A stretch of DNA of 64,000 nucleotides from Microbacterium sp. TNHR37B (lineage in GTDB: Bacteria > Actinomycetota > Actinomycetes > Actinomycetales > Microbacteriaceae), in the NCBI RefSeq assembly GCF_001620065.1, contig NZ_LQGV01000004.1, forward strand, positions 186,001 to 250,000. Reading direction: 5' to 3'. The notes beneath the pieces were generated by a model. The model worked only from the letters and a program-made list of their open reading frames with translations. It had not been told where the DNA came from and ran no database searches. Position 1 is the stretch's first letter, and each line of letters opens with the position of its first letter. Of the stretch, positions 43,177 through 51,596 are shown one piece after another. The position numbers were made by a program, and so were the translations under genes.

Positions 43177-44460
43177 ATGTTCACGAAGAATCGGGTCGCC
43201 GCCGTCGTCGCCCTCGCGACCGGCGCCGCTCTGGCCCTGGCCGGCTGCGCCGGATCCAGCGAGCCGGCGGCATCGTTCAATCCCGACGAGAAGGTCACGC
43301 TGACCTTCACGTGGTGGGGCAACGACGATCGCGCCGCGCGCTACGAGTCGCTCATCGACGCGTTCAACGAGAAGTACCCCAACATCACCATCAAGGGGCA
43401 GTTCACCGACTTCCCGAGCTATTGGGAGAAGCGGCAGACCGAGGCGGCCGGCGGCGGCCTCCCCGACGTGTGGCAGTTCTCCGACAGCTACCTGCGGCAG
43501 TACGGCGAGCCGGGGTACGTGCTCGACCTGAAGACCGTCTCCGACTACATCGACTTCTCGACCTTCGACGACGCTCTGCTGGGCACCGGCCAGCTGGGCG
43601 GCACGCAGTACTCCCTCCCCACCGGCTACAGCGCGTGGGCGAACTTCGTCAACGACGACCTCCTCGCCGAGTACGACCTCACCGCACCCGAGGGCGGCAC
43701 CTCGTTCGAGGACTACACCGCCTGGATGAAGGACGTGACCGACAAGACCGGCGGCAAGGTCTACGGCGGCACGGACATGACCCAGCGCATCCAGACCTTC
43801 GAGCTCGCGCTGCGGGCCGAGGGCAAGAACCTCTACACCGACGACGGCAAGCTCGGCTTCACGGAGGACGAGCTGAAGGCGTTCTGGGAGTCCGGAGCCG
43901 CCGCCCGTGACGGCATCACCATCCCGCAGAGCAAGCTGGAGGAGATCACGCCCAAGTCCGGCTTCGGAGCGGGACTGACGGCGAGCGAGACGAGCTGGAG
44001 CAACTTCCTCGGCGGCTACCTCGCCGACTCGGGGGCATCGTCGCTGACCCTCGTCGCGCCGCCCACCGCCAAGGCCGGCTCGCAGGACCTCTATCGCCAG
44101 GCGGGTCTGCAGATGGCCATCTCGGCGAAGACCAAGCACCCCGAAGCGGCGGCCATCTTCCTCGACTTCGTCGTCAACAGCAAGGAAGCCGGCGAGATCT
44201 TCGGCACGACCCTCGGCTTCCCCGCCTCCAGCTCCAAGCTCGCCGGCGCGGTGCTCGAGGGACCGGACAAGCAGGTCGCCGACTACCTCGAGTCCGTCTC
44301 GGACCGCATCGGTGCCGCCCCGCCCGTGCCGGTCGTGGGCTACGGTGCGCTCGAGCAGAAGTTCTGGGATCTCGGCAAGGCCCTCGGCCTCGGCGCGATC
44401 ACGGTCGATGAGGCCGTCAAGCAGTTCTTCGACGAGGCGAACGTCGTCCTCCAGGGCTGA
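43177..44460 (+). CDS. Sugar-binding lipoprotein of CUT1 ABC transporter
   Basis: Extracytoplasmic solute-binding protein family 1. It is 427 residues with a signal peptide ending in LAGC (Cys24). The mature protein starts with VTLTFTWWGNDDRAARYESL, followed by FNEKYPNITIKGQF and a Trp/Tyr-rich cleft region (EASGGLP-type replaced here by EAAGGGLPDVWQFSD), typical of oligosaccharide or monosaccharide binders. AAGGATG with GAGAGGACAAGG upstream sets the start at 43177. It is first gene of a four-gene import operon. The sugar cannot be named from sequence. Confidence 0.93.
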   Translation: MFTKNRVAAVVALATGAALALAGCAGSSEPAASFNPDEKVTLTFTWWGNDDRAARYESLIDAFNEKYPNITIKGQFTDFPSYWEKRQTEAAGGGLPDVWQFSDSYLRQYGEPGYVLDLKTVSDYIDFSTFDDALLGTGQLGGTQYSLPTGYSAWANFVNDDLLAEYDLTAPEGGTSFEDYTAWMKDVTDKTGGKVYGGTDMTQRIQTFELALRAEGKNLYTDDGKLGFTEDELKAFWESGAAARDGITIPQSKLEEITPKSGFGAGLTASETSWSNFLGGYLADSGASSLTLVAPPTAKAGSQDLYRQAGLQMAISAKTKHPEAAAIFLDFVVNSKEAGEIFGTTLGFPASSSKLAGAVLEGPDKQVADYLESVSDRIGAAPPVPVVGYGALEQKFWDLGKALGLGAITVDEAVKQFFDEANVVLQG

Positions 44461-44506
44461 GCGCCGCATCGAGCACGCACTGGCTAGCACCGAGCAAGGA
44501 GAAACG

Positions 44507-45481
44507 ATGGCAACGGATTCGGGCGTGACGGCCACGCTCCCGCGCACGACCGAACCCTCCTCCCGTCCGGCGGGCACCCGCCGGGCGGGAGGGCGCCTGC
44601 GCCGGCGCGAGAACGCCGCAGGCTACCTCTTCCTCTCCCCGTGGCTGGTCGGCTTCTTCCTCCTCACCGCGGGGCCGATGATCTTCTCGCTCTACCTCGC
44701 CTTCACGAACTACAACCTCTTCAGCGCGCCGAAATGGATCGGGCTGGGGAACTTCGAGCGCATGCTCCAGGACGACGTGTGGTGGGACTCGGTCCGCATC
44801 ACGCTGCTGTACGTCCTGGTGGGCACCCCGATCAAGCTCGCCGCGGCCCTCGGGGTCGCGATGCTGCTGAACTTCCGCAGCCGCGGCACCGGGTTCTTCC
44901 GCTCCGCCTTCTACGCGCCCTCGCTCATCGGGGCGAGCGTCAGCATCGCGATCGTGTGGCGGGCGATGTTCTCCACCGGCGGGCCCGTGGACAGCTCGCT
45001 GAGCCTGTTCGGCATCGACATCGGCGGCTGGGTCGGGGTTCCGTCGCTGATCCTCCCGATGATGATCCTCCTCGCCGTCTGGCAGTTCGGCGCTCCGATG
45101 GTGATCTTCCTCGCCGGACTGAAGCAGGTGCCGCAGGAGCTGTACGAAGCGGCGGCGGTGGACGGCGCGGGCCCCTTCCGGAAGTTCCGGAGCGTCACCC
45201 TGCCGATGCTGTCTCCCGTGATCTTCTTCAACCTGCTGCTGGAGATGATCCACGCCTTCCAGATCTTCGCCTCGGCCTACATCATCGGCTCGGGGACGGG
45301 GGGACCGGCCGGAGCCACGAACTTCTACACCGTGTACCTCTACACGCGCGCCTTCACGAACAGCCAGATGGGCTACGCCTCCGCCATGGCCTGGGCGCTG
45401 CTGATCGTCGTGGCCGCGATCGCCTTCGTCATGTTCCGCACCTCGAACTCGTGGGTGCACTACGCGGGAGACAACCGATGA
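44507..45481 (+). CDS. Sugar ABC transporter permease, MalF-like
   Basis: Membrane channel subunit, 324 residues with six predicted helices after a 35-residue basic cytoplasmic N-terminus. The first helix is YLFLSPWLVGFFLLTAGPMI. The EAA loop that docks with the ATPase is EAAAVDGAGPFRKFRSVTLP. No ATPase gene is in this operon, so a shared MsiK/MalK-type ATPase elsewhere is expected, as usual in actinobacteria. AAGGAG precedes ATG 44507. It overlaps the next permease by 4 nt. Confidence 0.95.
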   Translation: MATDSGVTATLPRTTEPSSRPAGTRRAGGRLRRRENAAGYLFLSPWLVGFFLLTAGPMIFSLYLAFTNYNLFSAPKWIGLGNFERMLQDDVWWDSVRITLLYVLVGTPIKLAAALGVAMLLNFRSRGTGFFRSAFYAPSLIGASVSIAIVWRAMFSTGGPVDSSLSLFGIDIGGWVGVPSLILPMMILLAVWQFGAPMVIFLAGLKQVPQELYEAAAVDGAGPFRKFRSVTLPMLSPVIFFNLLLEMIHAFQIFASAYIIGSGTGGPAGATNFYTVYLYTRAFTNSQMGYASAMAWALLIVVAAIAFVMFRTSNSWVHYAGDNR

Positions 45482-46425
45482 CCGCTCCACTGTCGCCGCT
45501 GGCCGGAGCCTCCCCGGCATCGCCCACGCTCGAGACCATCACGGCCGTCCTTCCGCGGGGAGCGAGGCCGCCGCGACGCCGGTTCGGCAAGCGCCGCACC
45601 TGGCAGACGGTGCTGTGGGTCGCGGTGATGGTCGTCCTGACGGCGATCATCCTGTATCCGCTCGCCTGGATGCTCTCGGCGTCGTTCAAACCGACCGCCG
45701 AGTTCGGGGCCAACCAGGACTTCCTCCCGCACTCGCCCACGATCGGCAACTACGTCAAGGTGCTCGAGGGCGTCGGCGGCGTGCCGCTGTGGCAGTTCTT
45801 CCTGAACTCGTTCGTGCTGGCGGCCGGATCGGTCATCGGCACGGTGATCTCCGCGTCGCTGGCCGCCTACGCGTTCGCGCGCGTGCGCTTCGCCGGGAGC
45901 GGCGTGTGGTTCGCGGTGATGATCGGCACGCTCCTGCTGCCGTTCCACGTGCTGATCATCCCGCAGTACATGCTGTACCGGAACCTCGAGCTCGTCGACA
46001 CCTTCGTGCCGCTGCTGCTGGGCAAGTTCCTCGCGACCGAGGCCTTCTTCGTGTTCCTCATCGTGCAGTTCATCCGCGCCCTGCCGCGGGACATGGACGA
46101 GGCCGCCCGCATCGACGGGTGCGGTCACGGCCGCATCTACTGGTCGATCATCCTGCCGCTGGTCAAGCCGGCGCTCGTGACCGCATCGATCTTCGCGTTC
46201 ATCTGGAGCTGGAACGACTTCCTCGGTCCGCTCCTCTATCTCAACTCGACCGAGCTGTACCCGCTGCCGCTCGCGCTGCGGGTGTTCAACGACCAGACCT
46301 CGACCTCGGACTACGGGGCGACGGTCGCGGTGTCGGTGTTGGCGCTGCTGCCGATCCTCCTGTTCTTCATCGTCTTCCAGCGCTTCCTCGTCGAGGGGGT
46401 CTCCACCCAGGGGCTCAAGGGATGA
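45478..46425 (+). CDS. Sugar ABC transporter permease, MalG-like
   Basis: Second channel subunit, 315 residues, six predicted helices. It has LYPLAWMLSASFKP early and the EAA loop EAARIDGCGHGRIYWSIILP. The C-terminus ends with VEGVSTQGLKG, which is characteristic of MalG-family permeases. ATG 45478 overlaps the first permease stop and its own stop overlaps the DUF624-like gene start, both ATGA, so subunits are translationally coupled. Confidence 0.95.
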   Translation: MTAPLSPLAGASPASPTLETITAVLPRGARPPRRRFGKRRTWQTVLWVAVMVVLTAIILYPLAWMLSASFKPTAEFGANQDFLPHSPTIGNYVKVLEGVGGVPLWQFFLNSFVLAAGSVIGTVISASLAAYAFARVRFAGSGVWFAVMIGTLLLPFHVLIIPQYMLYRNLELVDTFVPLLLGKFLATEAFFVFLIVQFIRALPRDMDEAARIDGCGHGRIYWSIILPLVKPALVTASIFAFIWSWNDFLGPLLYLNSTELYPLPLALRVFNDQTSTSDYGATVAVSVLALLPILLFFIVFQRFLVEGVSTQGLKG

Positions 46426-47102
46426 CGACGATGCACGCGCGCCGCCTCGAACGGCGATCCCGGGCCGCCTCCCGTCGTCGTCCCGAGGCGGACGGCAGTC
46501 TCCTCCGCTGGCCGGGAGCCGCGCGGCCGTTCGCGTTGTTCGCCGAGGTGCTCTGGGTCGGCGCGCTGGTCTTCGTCGTGGCGCTTCCCGTCGTCACCTG
46601 GCCGGCGGCGGTCGCGGCCGGGGCGACCCACGTGCGCCGGTTCCTGTACGCCGAGGCGACGGCGCCGTCGACGTTCTTCCGCGACGCCGTCCGCGCGCTT
46701 CCGGGGGCCCTGCTCCCGGGCGTCGGGACGGCGATCCTCGGCGTCGTCGTCGCGATCGATCTCGCGCTCCTGACCGACGGGGTGCTTCCCGGAGGTGGGC
46801 TCGTGGCGAGCGTGATCGGCGCGGCCGGTATCGCGGCGTTCGTCGTGACCGTCCTCGCCGCGTCGCTGTGGTCGCCCGGTGCGGCCTGGCGCGACGTGTG
46901 GCGCGTGCTGCCGCGGGTGGCGCGCTCGGATCTCTCGGGCACGCTCTCGATCGCCGTGGCGCTGGGGCTGGCCGCCGTCATCACCTGGCAGTTCCTTCCG
47001 CTCGTGATCCCCGCCCTCGGGATGGTCGTCTTCGCGGCGGTGGCCCTGGGGGAGCGCCGGCTGGTGCGCTGGACCGCCGCGGCGGACGAATCCGTGGACT
47101 GA
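46422..47102 (+). CDS. DUF624-like (YesL) membrane protein
   Basis: 226 residues, basic N-terminus and about five hydrophobic segments (LWVGALVFVVALPVVTWPAA first). YesL/DUF624 proteins are small membrane proteins often placed beside CUT1 sugar permeases. Their function is not established, with proposed roles in assembly or regulation of the transporter. Assignment rests on the TWPAAVAAGATHVRRF stretch and on context, so it is moderately sure. ATG 46422 overlaps the permease stop, making it the last gene of the import operon. Confidence 0.75.
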   Translation: MTTMHARRLERRSRAASRRRPEADGSLLRWPGAARPFALFAEVLWVGALVFVVALPVVTWPAAVAAGATHVRRFLYAEATAPSTFFRDAVRALPGALLPGVGTAILGVVVAIDLALLTDGVLPGGGLVASVIGAAGIAAFVVTVLAASLWSPGAAWRDVWRVLPRVARSDLSGTLSIAVALGLAAVITWQFLPLVIPALGMVVFAAVALGERRLVRWTAAADESVD

Positions 47103-47137
47103 GTCCGCATGCCTCGCCGCAGGCCCACCGTGTGGGT

Positions 47138-47186
47138 TGCGGAAAGCGCATTCCCCTGTCAGGATGAGAGACGGAAAGCGCTTACC
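47138..47186 (+). promoter_or_regulatory. Promoter with two LacI operators before the second Gfo/Idh gene
   Basis: Operator 4 GGAAAGCGCATTCC (47141-47154) and operator 5 GGAAAGCGCTTACC (47173-47186) are spaced 32 bp centre to centre, about three helical turns. A weak promoter, TTGCGG (47138-47143) with CAGGAT (47160-47165), lies between and within them. Looping or side-by-side binding is plausible. Confidence 0.8.
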
Positions 47187-47231
47187 AGCCCTTCTCCCTC
47201 TGCCGTCGACCACTCCAACGAAGGACGAACC

Positions 47232-48407
47232 GTGTCACAGACGACCCCTCCGCCCGCTGTCCGCGAGGTCGGCATCATCATGAACGGCGTCTCCGGACGC
47301 ATGGGCTACCGCCAGCACCTCGTGCGCTCGATCCTCGCGATCCGCGAGGCGGGCGGCATCGAACTGCCGGACGGCTCGCGCCTGACCGTTCGTCCGCTCC
47401 TGGTCGGGCGCAGCGCAGCGAAGCTGGCCGACCTGGCCGCCCGCCACGGCATCGAGGACTACACGACCGATCTGGATGCCGCCCTCGCCGACCCGCAGTG
47501 GGAGATCTACGCCGACTTCCTCGTCACGAAGGCCCGGGCCACGGCACTGCGCAAGGCGATCGCGGCAGGGAAGACGATCTACACCGAGAAGCCCACCGCC
47601 GAGACGGTGGACGAGGCGCTGGAGCTCGCGCGTCTGGCCGCCGCCGCCGGGGTGAAGACGGGCGTCGTCCACGACAAGCTCTACCTCCCCGGGCTGCAGA
47701 AGCTCAAGCGCCTCATCGACTCGGGGTTCTTCGGTCGCATCCTCTCGGTGCGCGGCGAGTTCGGCTACTGGGTGTTCGAGGGGGACTGGCAGCCGGCGCA
47801 GCGCCCCAGCTGGAACTACCGTGCCGAAGACGGCGGCGGGATCATCGTCGACATGTTCCCGCACTGGAACTACGTGCTGGAGAACCTGTTCGGCGAGGTG
47901 AAGAGCGTGTACGCGCAGGCGGCCGTGCACATCCCCGAACGCTGGGACGAGAAGGGCGAGCGCTACACGGCGACGGCGGAGGACGCCGCCTACGGCGTGT
48001 TCGAGCTGGCGGGGGGCGTGGTGGCGCAGATCAACTCGTCGTGGACGGTGCGCGTGGACCGCGATGAACTCGTGCAGTTCCAGGTCGACGGCACGCACGG
48101 CTCGGCTGTCGTGGGGCTGTTCGGGGCGAAGATCCAGCATCGCAACCAGACGCCGAAGCCCGTGTGGAACCCCGATCTCGCCGACGACCACGACTACGAC
48201 GCCGACTGGGCGGCGGTCCCCACGAACGAGGTATTCCAGAACGGCTTCCGCCAGCAGTGGGAGGAGTTCCTCGTCTCCTACGCGGACGGGACGCCCTATC
48301 CGTTCGACCTCCTCTCCGGCGCCCGGGGCGTGCAGCTGGCCGAGGCCGGGCTGCGTTCCTCCGCCGAGGGCCGCCGGATCGAGCTCCCCGTCCTCTCGCT
48401 GGACTGA
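47232..48407 (+). CDS. Gfo/Idh/MocA-family oxidoreductase
   Basis: 391 residues. The nucleotide-binding strand is unusual: VGIIMNGVSGRMGYRQHLVR (glycine-rich, but closer to NGxSGRMG than GxGxxG). The family lysine motif is TIYTEKPTAE, and the catalytic-domain His pair appears in DMFPHWNYVLENLFGEV. It is paired with the DUF993 protein and the isomerase-like protein in one operon, with an 11-bp gap. It shares operators with the first Gfo/Idh gene, so two oxidation steps or an oxidation/reduction pair are likely in the pathway. GTG 47232 follows GAAGGACG. Confidence 0.9.
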   Translation: MSQTTPPPAVREVGIIMNGVSGRMGYRQHLVRSILAIREAGGIELPDGSRLTVRPLLVGRSAAKLADLAARHGIEDYTTDLDAALADPQWEIYADFLVTKARATALRKAIAAGKTIYTEKPTAETVDEALELARLAAAAGVKTGVVHDKLYLPGLQKLKRLIDSGFFGRILSVRGEFGYWVFEGDWQPAQRPSWNYRAEDGGGIIVDMFPHWNYVLENLFGEVKSVYAQAAVHIPERWDEKGERYTATAEDAAYGVFELAGGVVAQINSSWTVRVDRDELVQFQVDGTHGSAVVGLFGAKIQHRNQTPKPVWNPDLADDHDYDADWAAVPTNEVFQNGFRQQWEEFLVSYADGTPYPFDLLSGARGVQLAEAGLRSSAEGRRIELPVLSLD

Positions 48408-48418
48408 GCGGACACGTC

Positions 48419-49621
48419 ATGACCGAGCTCCCCCTCCTCTCCTCCCACGGCGAGGTCCGCCGCGTCCCGCTGGCCGCCCCGGCCGAGCGCGCACGTCCCG
48501 CGGGGCCGCTGCGCAGCCGTGTCGCCTATGCCGCCGCTCACGTCGTCCCGCTCGTGTCGGGTGACAACACACCGGGACGCCCGGCCGAGATCGACTGGGA
48601 CGCGACCCTCGCCTTCCGCCGGCACGTCTACTCGTGGGGATTGGGCGTGGCCGACGCCATGGACACCGCCCAGCGGAACATGGGGCTGGACGCCGCCGCT
48701 ACCCGGGAGCTGATCGCCCGCTCGGCGCAGGTCGCCCGAGAAGAGGGCGGCGCGGTGGTCGTCGGGGTGAACACCGACCATGTCGACGCCGAGCACCTCA
48801 CCCTGACCGAGGTCGTCGACGCGTACACGTCGCAGCTTCACTTCGCCGAGGAGCAGGGTGCGGGGCCGGTGCTCATGGCCTCCCGTCACCTTGCGCGCGC
48901 CGCCGCGTCGGCCGAGGACTACCGCCGCGTGTACCGCGAGGTGCTGACCGCGGCATCCGTTCCGGTCGTGCTGCACTGGCTCGGCACGGCGTTCGATCCG
49001 CAGCTGGCGGGCTACTTCGGCGCCGACGACTGGCGAGCGGCGGCCGAGGTGTTGCTGGAGGTGATCGCCGAGAACCCCGACAAGGTGGCCGGGGTGAAGA
49101 TGAGCCTCCTCGACGCCGAGTCGGAGGTCTCGGTGCGCGAGCGACTGCCCGAGGGCGTGCGCATGTTCACGGGCGACGACTTCAACTACGTGGGGCTCAT
49201 CGGCGGGCGCGACGTGCCGGACGCCGCGCAGCCGCCCCGAGACGCCGCGTCGCCCCGGCAGCACTCCGACGCGCTGCTGGGTGCCTTCGCCGCGATCGCC
49301 CCCGTCGCCTCGGCCGCGATCCAGGCGCTCGACGAGGGCCGTCCCGACCGCTACCTCGCGATCCTCGGCCCCACCGAGGGGCTCAGCCGCCAGGTGTTCG
49401 CGTCGCCGACCTTCTACTACAAGACGGGGGTCGCCTTCCTGTCGTGGCTGAACGGCCACCAGGCGGCCTTCCAGATGGTGGGCGGCCTGCACTCGGCGCG
49501 GAGCCTCCCGCACCTGTCGCGCATCGTCGAACTCGCCAATGCCTCGAGAGCGCTGGAGGATCCCGGCCTCGCGGCGGCGCGTTGGACGGCGATGCTCCGA
49601 CTGAACGGGGTGGACGCGTGA
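48419..49621 (+). CDS. DUF993 protein, DapA-like TIM barrel (putative aldolase)
   Basis: A 400-residue protein of the dihydrodipicolinate-synthase-related DUF993 family, which has no established reaction. It shows a TIM-barrel pattern and a segment NPDKVAGVKMSLLDAE in which Lys227 occupies the place of the Schiff-base lysine (GIKE) of DapA-type enzymes. Other conserved features are MDTAQRNMGLD and FTGDDFNYVGLI. A class I retro-aldol or dehydratase step on an oxidised sugar acid is therefore a reasonable inference. It overlaps the next gene by 4 nt (GTGA). Confidence 0.82.
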   Translation: MTELPLLSSHGEVRRVPLAAPAERARPAGPLRSRVAYAAAHVVPLVSGDNTPGRPAEIDWDATLAFRRHVYSWGLGVADAMDTAQRNMGLDAAATRELIARSAQVAREEGGAVVVGVNTDHVDAEHLTLTEVVDAYTSQLHFAEEQGAGPVLMASRHLARAAASAEDYRRVYREVLTAASVPVVLHWLGTAFDPQLAGYFGADDWRAAAEVLLEVIAENPDKVAGVKMSLLDAESEVSVRERLPEGVRMFTGDDFNYVGLIGGRDVPDAAQPPRDAASPRQHSDALLGAFAAIAPVASAAIQALDEGRPDRYLAILGPTEGLSRQVFASPTFYYKTGVAFLSWLNGHQAAFQMVGGLHSARSLPHLSRIVELANASRALEDPGLAAARWTAMLRLNGVDA

Positions 49622-50544
49622 CCGTGCCCGATCCGCGCCTCTCGATCAACCAGGCCACCATCAAGCGTGCCGACCTCGCCACCGCGTTGCGGGTCACGGC
49701 CGAGGCAGGCATCGAGGCGATCGGACTGTGGCGGGAGCCCGTGCAGGAGGTCGGCCTGGCCGAAGCCGCGCGCATGCTCGCCGGATCCGGCCTGCGATTC
49801 ACCACGCACTGCCGCTCGGGGTTCTTCACGATGCCCGAGGGGCCGGCTCGGCGCGCGTCGATCGACGACAACCGGCGGGCGATCGACGAAGCGGCGACCC
49901 TGGCCGCGGCCGGCGCCCCCGGCTCCACCGCGGTGCTCGTGCTCGTCGCCGGCGGCCTTCCCGAGGGATCGCGCGACCTCGCGGGGGCGCGCGAGCGGGT
50001 GCGCGACGCGATCGGGGAGCTCGCTCCCGATGCTGCTGCCGCCGGAGTGACCCTCGCGATCGAGCCGCTGCATCCGATGTATGCGTCCGACCGCTGCGTG
50101 GTCTCGACCCTCGGTCAGGCCCTCGACATCGCGGCCGACTTCGACCCTGCCGTCGTGGGGGCCGCCGTCGACACCTTCCACATCTGGTGGGATCCCGAGG
50201 TGCTGCCCGCCATCGCGCGCGCGGGCCGCGAAGGACGGATCGCGACGTACCAGGTGTGCGACTGGAAGACCCCGCTCCCCGCCGACGTCCTGCTGTCGCG
50301 CCACTACCCCGGCGACGGGGTGATCGACCTCGGCACCCTCACGCGCGCCGTGGTCGCCACCGGGTACGACCGCGACATCGAGGTCGAGATCTTCCACGAG
50401 GAGATCTGGGACACCGAGCCCGCCGAGGCGCTCCGGCGCACGGCAGCGGGCTTCGCGGCCGCGGTCACCCCGCACCTCCCGCCGATCGCGGGTCCGGATC
50501 CCGGCACGCCGCCCGCGAGCACCCCCCTAGAATCACGAACATGA
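49618..50544 (+). CDS. Sugar phosphate isomerase/epimerase family protein (xylose-isomerase-like barrel)
   Basis: A 308-residue AP-endonuclease-2/xylose-isomerase-like TIM barrel. Metal ligands are visible as Glu in LAIEPLHPMY, Asp/His in AAVDTFHIWWDPE, and Glu in IEVEIFHEE, the usual quartet with a His in the THCR region. It likely isomerises or epimerises the keto-sugar made by the Gfo/Idh enzymes. GTG 49618 overlaps the DUF993 stop, and its own end overlaps the LacI gene start (ATGA). A promoter for the repressor lies inside its last codons. Confidence 0.87.
   Translation: MTVPDPRLSINQATIKRADLATALRVTAEAGIEAIGLWREPVQEVGLAEAARMLAGSGLRFTTHCRSGFFTMPEGPARRASIDDNRRAIDEAATLAAAGAPGSTAVLVLVAGGLPEGSRDLAGARERVRDAIGELAPDAAAAGVTLAIEPLHPMYASDRCVVSTLGQALDIAADFDPAVVGAAVDTFHIWWDPEVLPAIARAGREGRIATYQVCDWKTPLPADVLLSRHYPGDGVIDLGTLTRAVVATGYDRDIEVEIFHEEIWDTEPAEALRRTAAGFAAAVTPHLPPIAGPDPGTPPASTPLESRT
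50528..50533 (+). promoter_or_regulatory. -10 element for leaderless lacI transcript
   Basis: TAGAAT lies 7 nt before the ATG of the repressor, inside the end of the isomerase-like gene, so the repressor may be transcribed independently of the operon. Inferred from spacing. Confidence 0.5.
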
Positions 50545-51596
50545 CCGACGACGCCTCCGCTCTTCCGCGCGTGGGCGCGGTGACTCTCGACGACGTCGCG
50601 CGAGAGGCGGGAGTGTCGCTGGCAACGGCGTCGCGTGCGCTCAACGGCTCCACGCGCAAGGTCGCGGACTCCTACCGTGAGCGCGTGGAGGCGGCCGCGG
50701 CGCGACTGGGGTACACCGCGAACCTCTCGGCGCAGGCCACGGCACGCGGCACCTCGGCCATCATCGCGCTCCTGGTGGCCGACATCGCCGACCCGTACTT
50801 CGGTCAGATCGCCTCCGGGGTCGCGCGCGGCGCCGACGAGGCGGGGCTGATCGTGACCGTCGCCATCACCGAGCGAGACCCCGAACGTGAGGTGCGGCTG
50901 GTGCGGGCGCTGCGAGGGCAGCGGCCGCGGGGGCTGATCCTGGCGGCATCGCGCTCGTCGTCGGAGCTGTCGCGGGAGCTCGCCGCCGAGATCGACCTCG
51001 TCTCGGCCGCGGGAGGCCGCGTCGTCGCGCTCGGCGCCGACGTGCCGGGCGTCCGGACCGTGACTCTCGACAACCGGGGCGGTGCGGAGGCGCTCGGCGC
51101 CGCGCTCGCCGAGCGCGGGTATCGGGAGGCCGTCGTGCTGGCTGCGGCCGAAGGCACCATCACCTCCGACGACCGCGTCGGCGGCTTCGTCGCGGGCTTC
51201 ACGGCGGGAGGCGGCACCGCGCCCCGCATCCTGCGCGGGACCTTCAGCCGCGACTCGGGGCACGAGCTCATGACGCAGGCGCTCGCGGAGGGGATCACCC
51301 CCGGCACCGTCGTGTTCGGCATCAGCGACGTCGTGGCCATCGGGGCCCTCGCCGCTCTCCGCGCGGCCGGCCGGAGCGTCGGCGACGACGTCGCCCTCGC
51401 CGGCTTCGACGACATCCCCACCGGCCGCGACGTGTCGCCCGCGCTCACGACGGTGCGCATCCCGCTGGAAGACGTGGGCTACCAGGCCTTCCGCGCGGCG
51501 ACCGACGCCGACTGGGCGGGCGAGTCGGAGACGCTGCGCCTCGAGGTGCTGCTGCGGGAGAGCACGCCTCCGCGACCGGCGCCACCGTCGCGATGA
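50541..51596 (+). CDS. LacI-family repressor of the DUF993 sugar regulon
   Basis: A 351-residue regulator. The helix-turn-helix is VTLDDVAREAGVSLATASRAL with a hinge AQATARGTS. The effector core starts with IIALLVADIADPYFGQIASG, and the C-terminal part has FDDIPTGRDVSPALTTVRIP. It is the only LacI gene in this cluster, so it is the natural candidate to bind the five GGAAAGCGCTTTCC-like operators at 41756-47186. It has a possible leaderless promoter of its own. ATG 50541 overlaps the isomerase stop, and its stop overlaps the glycerate kinase start. Confidence 0.92.
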   Translation: MTDDASALPRVGAVTLDDVAREAGVSLATASRALNGSTRKVADSYRERVEAAAARLGYTANLSAQATARGTSAIIALLVADIADPYFGQIASGVARGADEAGLIVTVAITERDPEREVRLVRALRGQRPRGLILAASRSSSELSRELAAEIDLVSAAGGRVVALGADVPGVRTVTLDNRGGAEALGAALAERGYREAVVLAAAEGTITSDDRVGGFVAGFTAGGGTAPRILRGTFSRDSGHELMTQALAEGITPGTVVFGISDVVAIGALAALRAAGRSVGDDVALAGFDDIPTGRDVSPALTTVRIPLEDVGYQAFRAATDADWAGESETLRLEVLLRESTPPRPAPPSR

